NCBI RefSeq assembly: GCF_024713945.1
Contig: NC_134683.1
Location: 1,292,501-1,356,500 of the forward strand
Direction of reading: 5' to 3'
Length of the DNA stretch: 64,000 nucleotides
DNA from: Dermatophagoides farinae
Lineage: Eukaryota > Arthropoda > Arachnida > Sarcoptiformes > Pyroglyphidae
Made by a program: the position numbers and the translations under genes. Positions 61,029-64,000 of the stretch are shown one piece after another; the first letter of the stretch is position 1; every line of letters begins with the position of its first letter. The notes under the pieces were generated by a model. It was not told the origin of the DNA, searched no databases, and saw nothing but the letters and a program-made list of their open reading frames with translations.

Positions 61029-61306
61029 CATAATTTTCAAGGCAATGAAAGAAAACATTCACACAGAAAAAAAAGTTGGCTTTGAGCAAATCAAAAGAAA
61101 AGAAAAGATTCATTGGAATAATTTTTTGTATATCGTCAAGGAATATATGATATTGAATGGAAAGATCGAAAAGAAAAACAAATAATGAAGACAATTAATT
61201 TTGAGCTAACCTATCATCATTTGAACGAAAAAAATATATATGGAATATTATGCTATATGAGAAGAATTGAATTGATGAAGAAAATGCAGTTGTAGTTCCA
61301 GTTTGA

Positions 61307-62493
61307 TCAGAAAGCAATTAAACGTGTCAATGTTGACATAATACATGGAATCTGTTTTTTACGATGCATTGAAAAATTATTCGGCACTTTTGATTCATAA
61401 TTAATGGCCACTTTTTGACAAACAATAGTCAACAATGTCATAACATCATATTTTCGACCATATTCATCAAATACTTCGCATAATGTTTGAATGAACCATG
61501 ATCCATGTTCAACATTACGCCATGAGTAATATCCAGGAAATGTACTATAAAAGATGAGAAAATCTGCATAATTTGGTACCATAAAATAATTCGGTGTCGA
61601 TAATGGAGAATCATGTGCCAATACACCTGAATCAAATTTTTCACCTTGACATGCTTGTATGAAAAATAATTTTGGTTTTCCAACCAATGTTGGACAACGT
61701 GAACCAGTGAAAAATTCAAACATTTTATTTGTGTCGAATTTTTTATCCTTTGTATGTAAAACTATAGAACGATAAAAAAAATAGTGAGAATTCAAACCAA
61801 AACAAACAAACAAAAAAAAAAGAACAACATACTTCCATTGGATCCATGTGTCAATACACAAATGACAAAACAATTATAATTGGTATGATCAAACATTGAT
61901 TCTGTGTAAAGTATTATAAAATTTATATATTCACATTCATCTTCAACAAAAAAAAAAAAATTTACCTTGTCTAAAAATATCGAACGTTTTTTGCTGTGTG
62001 AGATCATTGTACATTTGAACAACGAAATTAAGCTGTTTAAATGTTTGTAACAATTTTCGTACATCACTTTCAGTGCCACGACGACGGCTAAGCTCTTCAG
62101 AATCGAATGATTCATAATTTAAAATTATACAACGTCCTTGATATTCATGTCCCATATTATAATAAAGATCATCACGTTTCGATGAAATCTGTATACTTTG
62201 TTGTTGTTGCATTGTTGATTTTGATTCTGTTTTAATGCTACAACTTTTTCCATTAGAATAGGGAAAAAAAGAAAGTTTTTTCGGATCACTTTTCATAATA
62301 GGATTTTTTTTTAATTGTTGGATTCAAAACAAAAGAAAGAAACAAAAGAAAACTTGGTGTTTCAAATTCAAATGATTACTTACAGATTGAATAAGAATCC
62401 AGAATCAAATTCAGTATTTGATTTTGAACCATTATTATTATTATTATTATTATTATTCGAGGTATCATCAGTCTTTTGGTTATCAGGTTCCAT
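61307..62493 (-). CDS. Effector caspase (drICE/caspase-3 type)
   Basis: Four coding exons fit phase: 62493-62384, 62288-61966, 61901-61833 and 61761-61307, giving 318 residues. Effector caspases are cytosolic cysteine proteases that cut after Asp during apoptosis. The short N-terminus (about 85 residues, with an Asn run) lacks CARD or DED domains, so activation should be by an initiator caspase. Catalytic His is in CVLTHGSNG and catalytic Cys in IQACQGE, the pentapeptide used by insect drICE and Dcp-1. FYSTFPGYYSWRN with GSWFIQTLC is the small-subunit signature of the substrate pocket. The inter-subunit linker is short, with candidate cleavage Asps at EKFDSG and LAHDSP. The size matches Drosophila Dcp-1 and drICE. 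The start is the first Met of the upstream exon. Confidence 0.93.
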
Positions 62494-64000
62494 TTTGTAA
62501 TTTAAATAAAGCTCTTTGAGCTACGTCTTTGTTTTTACTAAATATTAAAATATCACTGGAATAAAGTGTCACACACACACATTGATTTATTGTGTGTGTG
62601 TGTGTGTTTGAGAAAGAGAGAGTGAAAAAAAAGAATAAAAATTCTTTCTGTTTTTTCAATATCGCGATACAATCGATTTTGTATTTTATTTCCATACCTG
62701 TAGCTCAAAAAAAATTGAACGTTTTTTTTCAATTCTTGCTCAATAGATGGCAATAAATTCGGTTGAAAGTTTTAAATCTGGAACATATCTATACTAACAT
62801 AAATTCAAAAAAAAAAAAAAAATCATCAAAACTGCTGTGAACACACACACACACACAAACACATCAGGAAATTATCATCAAGCATTTTGTTGGTTTGTTA
62901 GGAAATTTCGAGACTTCAAGCCATCATCATCATCATCGTCGTCGTCGTCATCATCATCATCATCAATATCGAAGATCAAAGGTGCAAAGTTCACTTTCAA
63001 AAAAAAAAAAACGATATGTGTAAGCAAAAAAAAAAATATATATACCATACTCATGTGTATTACATTACATACACTTCTTTTTCTCGATGATCTTATCTTA
63101 TCTTTTATAAGTATTAAGATTTGTTTGTTCAACAATATAAACGCGCGTTAAGCCAAGAATTGAATCCATTGATAAACAAACACGTAGTGGTCATAATGAC
63201 AAAAAAATCATCATTATTTTGATGTTTATATGAAATATCTCATTACGTAGTGGAATTGTGACTATTACCTTATTTATATTACATGATGAATATGAAATGC
63301 AGAGCAGCAGTAAACCATGGAATACATGCAAAAAAAAAAAAAAATGGGCGGGCATTAATAATGTACACACACACATACATACAAGGACAAGTGTATATCA
63401 GCCAATCATAAATAACTATGACCAGAAAAAAAGGCCTAGTAGTAGTAGTACTAATAGATGATGATGGTTACAAAACCAATTATAGAATAAATCTTTACTT
63501 CTACTTTTATGGATACAACCGGTGGTGGTGGTGGTGGTGGTAGTTTTGATTATTATTATGGATCCAATCGGGTCCAAATCGACGACAAGGGTAGTTTAGT
63601 CTACACAGCATTCGAATTATACAAACCAATCCATACACATACACATAGTCTTAACCTGTTATACAAAAATTTTTCTGTATTTTTGTGTGTACCCTCCTGT
63701 TATTTATGTGCGTCAAAGTAAAAAAATTTCTCACTTTTTTTTGGCGGTTTATCACTGAAAATTTGAAAACCAAAACAGAAAAAAAAATTCTTAATAATTC
63801 CGTCAAATTGAAAAATTATTTAGAAAAATTATCATCCACTGCATTCATCATAATCATTCACATCATTTGATCCATTCAATGAAATTAATCATCACAATTT
63901 TCATCATATCAATCAATCAATCAATCAATTGAATTGGAATGGATTGATAGAAAAACATCAATCATCATTTAGTTTTTTTTTTTTGTTGATATTATATGTG
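62494..64000. other. Upstream of the caspase; window edge
   Basis: AT-rich sequence with CA arrays, an ATC/GTC mixed triplet array at about 62923-62966 and poly-A runs. The caspase promoter lies at the left end. No gene is firmly supported. Confidence 0.5.
63509..63721 (+). CDS. Short Gly-rich open frame, doubtful
   Basis: A 70-codon frame from an ATG begins MDTT, followed by seven Gly and SFDYYYGSNRVQIDDKGS, which is less repetitive than typical spurious frames here. It then runs into a His/Thr repeat. It could be the first exon of a plus-strand gene continuing past the window, or chance. I do not recognise it. Confidence 0.15.
   Translation: MDTTGGGGGGGSFDYYYGSNRVQIDDKGSLVYTAFELYKPIHTHTHSLNLLYKNFSVFLCVPSCYLCASK

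Overview
This is a 64 kb piece of an animal nuclear genome. It is strongly AT-rich and full of short ATG/CAT, CA/GT, TTG and poly-A/T repeats. Genes are split by small GT-AG introns; most I mapped are about 50-110 bp. The protein set (Dok-7 type adaptor, long ankyrin, effector caspase, SH2-iSH2-SH2 PI3K adaptor, gamma-synergin, NIF3) is that of an arthropod. Compact introns, His/Asn/Asp/Gln-rich tails and base composition suggest an acariform mite such as a house-dust or scab mite. That placement is inference; no search was run. Exon models below were built by hand from splice signals and reading phase.

Layout: 1-13.4 kb is a low-complexity stretch with no gene I can support. At 13.4-14.5 kb lies a decayed zinc-finger/transposon-like gene broken by a complete 199 bp pogo/Tigger-like MITE. 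At 15.3-17.5 kb (+) an intact 724-residue ORF looks like an orphan BEL/Pao-type Gag. Convergent with it at 18.1-19.4 kb (-) is a p60/p55-type PI3K regulatory subunit. NIF3L1 (23.4-24.6 kb, -) and a gamma-synergin homologue (24.8-26.9 kb, +) are divergent, 213 bp apart. A Dok-7 homologue (27.2-34.7 kb, -, seven coding exons, about 1413 residues) faces synergin tail to tail. A large ankyrin gene (36.5-51.3 kb or 55.2 kb, -) has about 25 coding exons, two possible first exons, an 18-nt microexon and alternative 3' ends. A thrombospondin-1/trypsin-like protease (57.5-59.1 kb, -) and an effector caspase (61.3-62.5 kb, -) complete the window.

The neighbours belong to different pathways: signalling adaptors (PI3K p60, Dok-7), membrane-cytoskeleton anchoring (ankyrin), clathrin/AP-1 traffic (synergin), extracellular proteolysis and apoptosis. 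There is no operon-like logic and I see no dedicated novel system. The most unusual features are the MITE-broken fossil gene, the orphan Gag-like ORF, the ankyrin isoform architecture (no death domain found, long read-through exon, microexon) and the reading-frame break inside the TSP1-protease gene.
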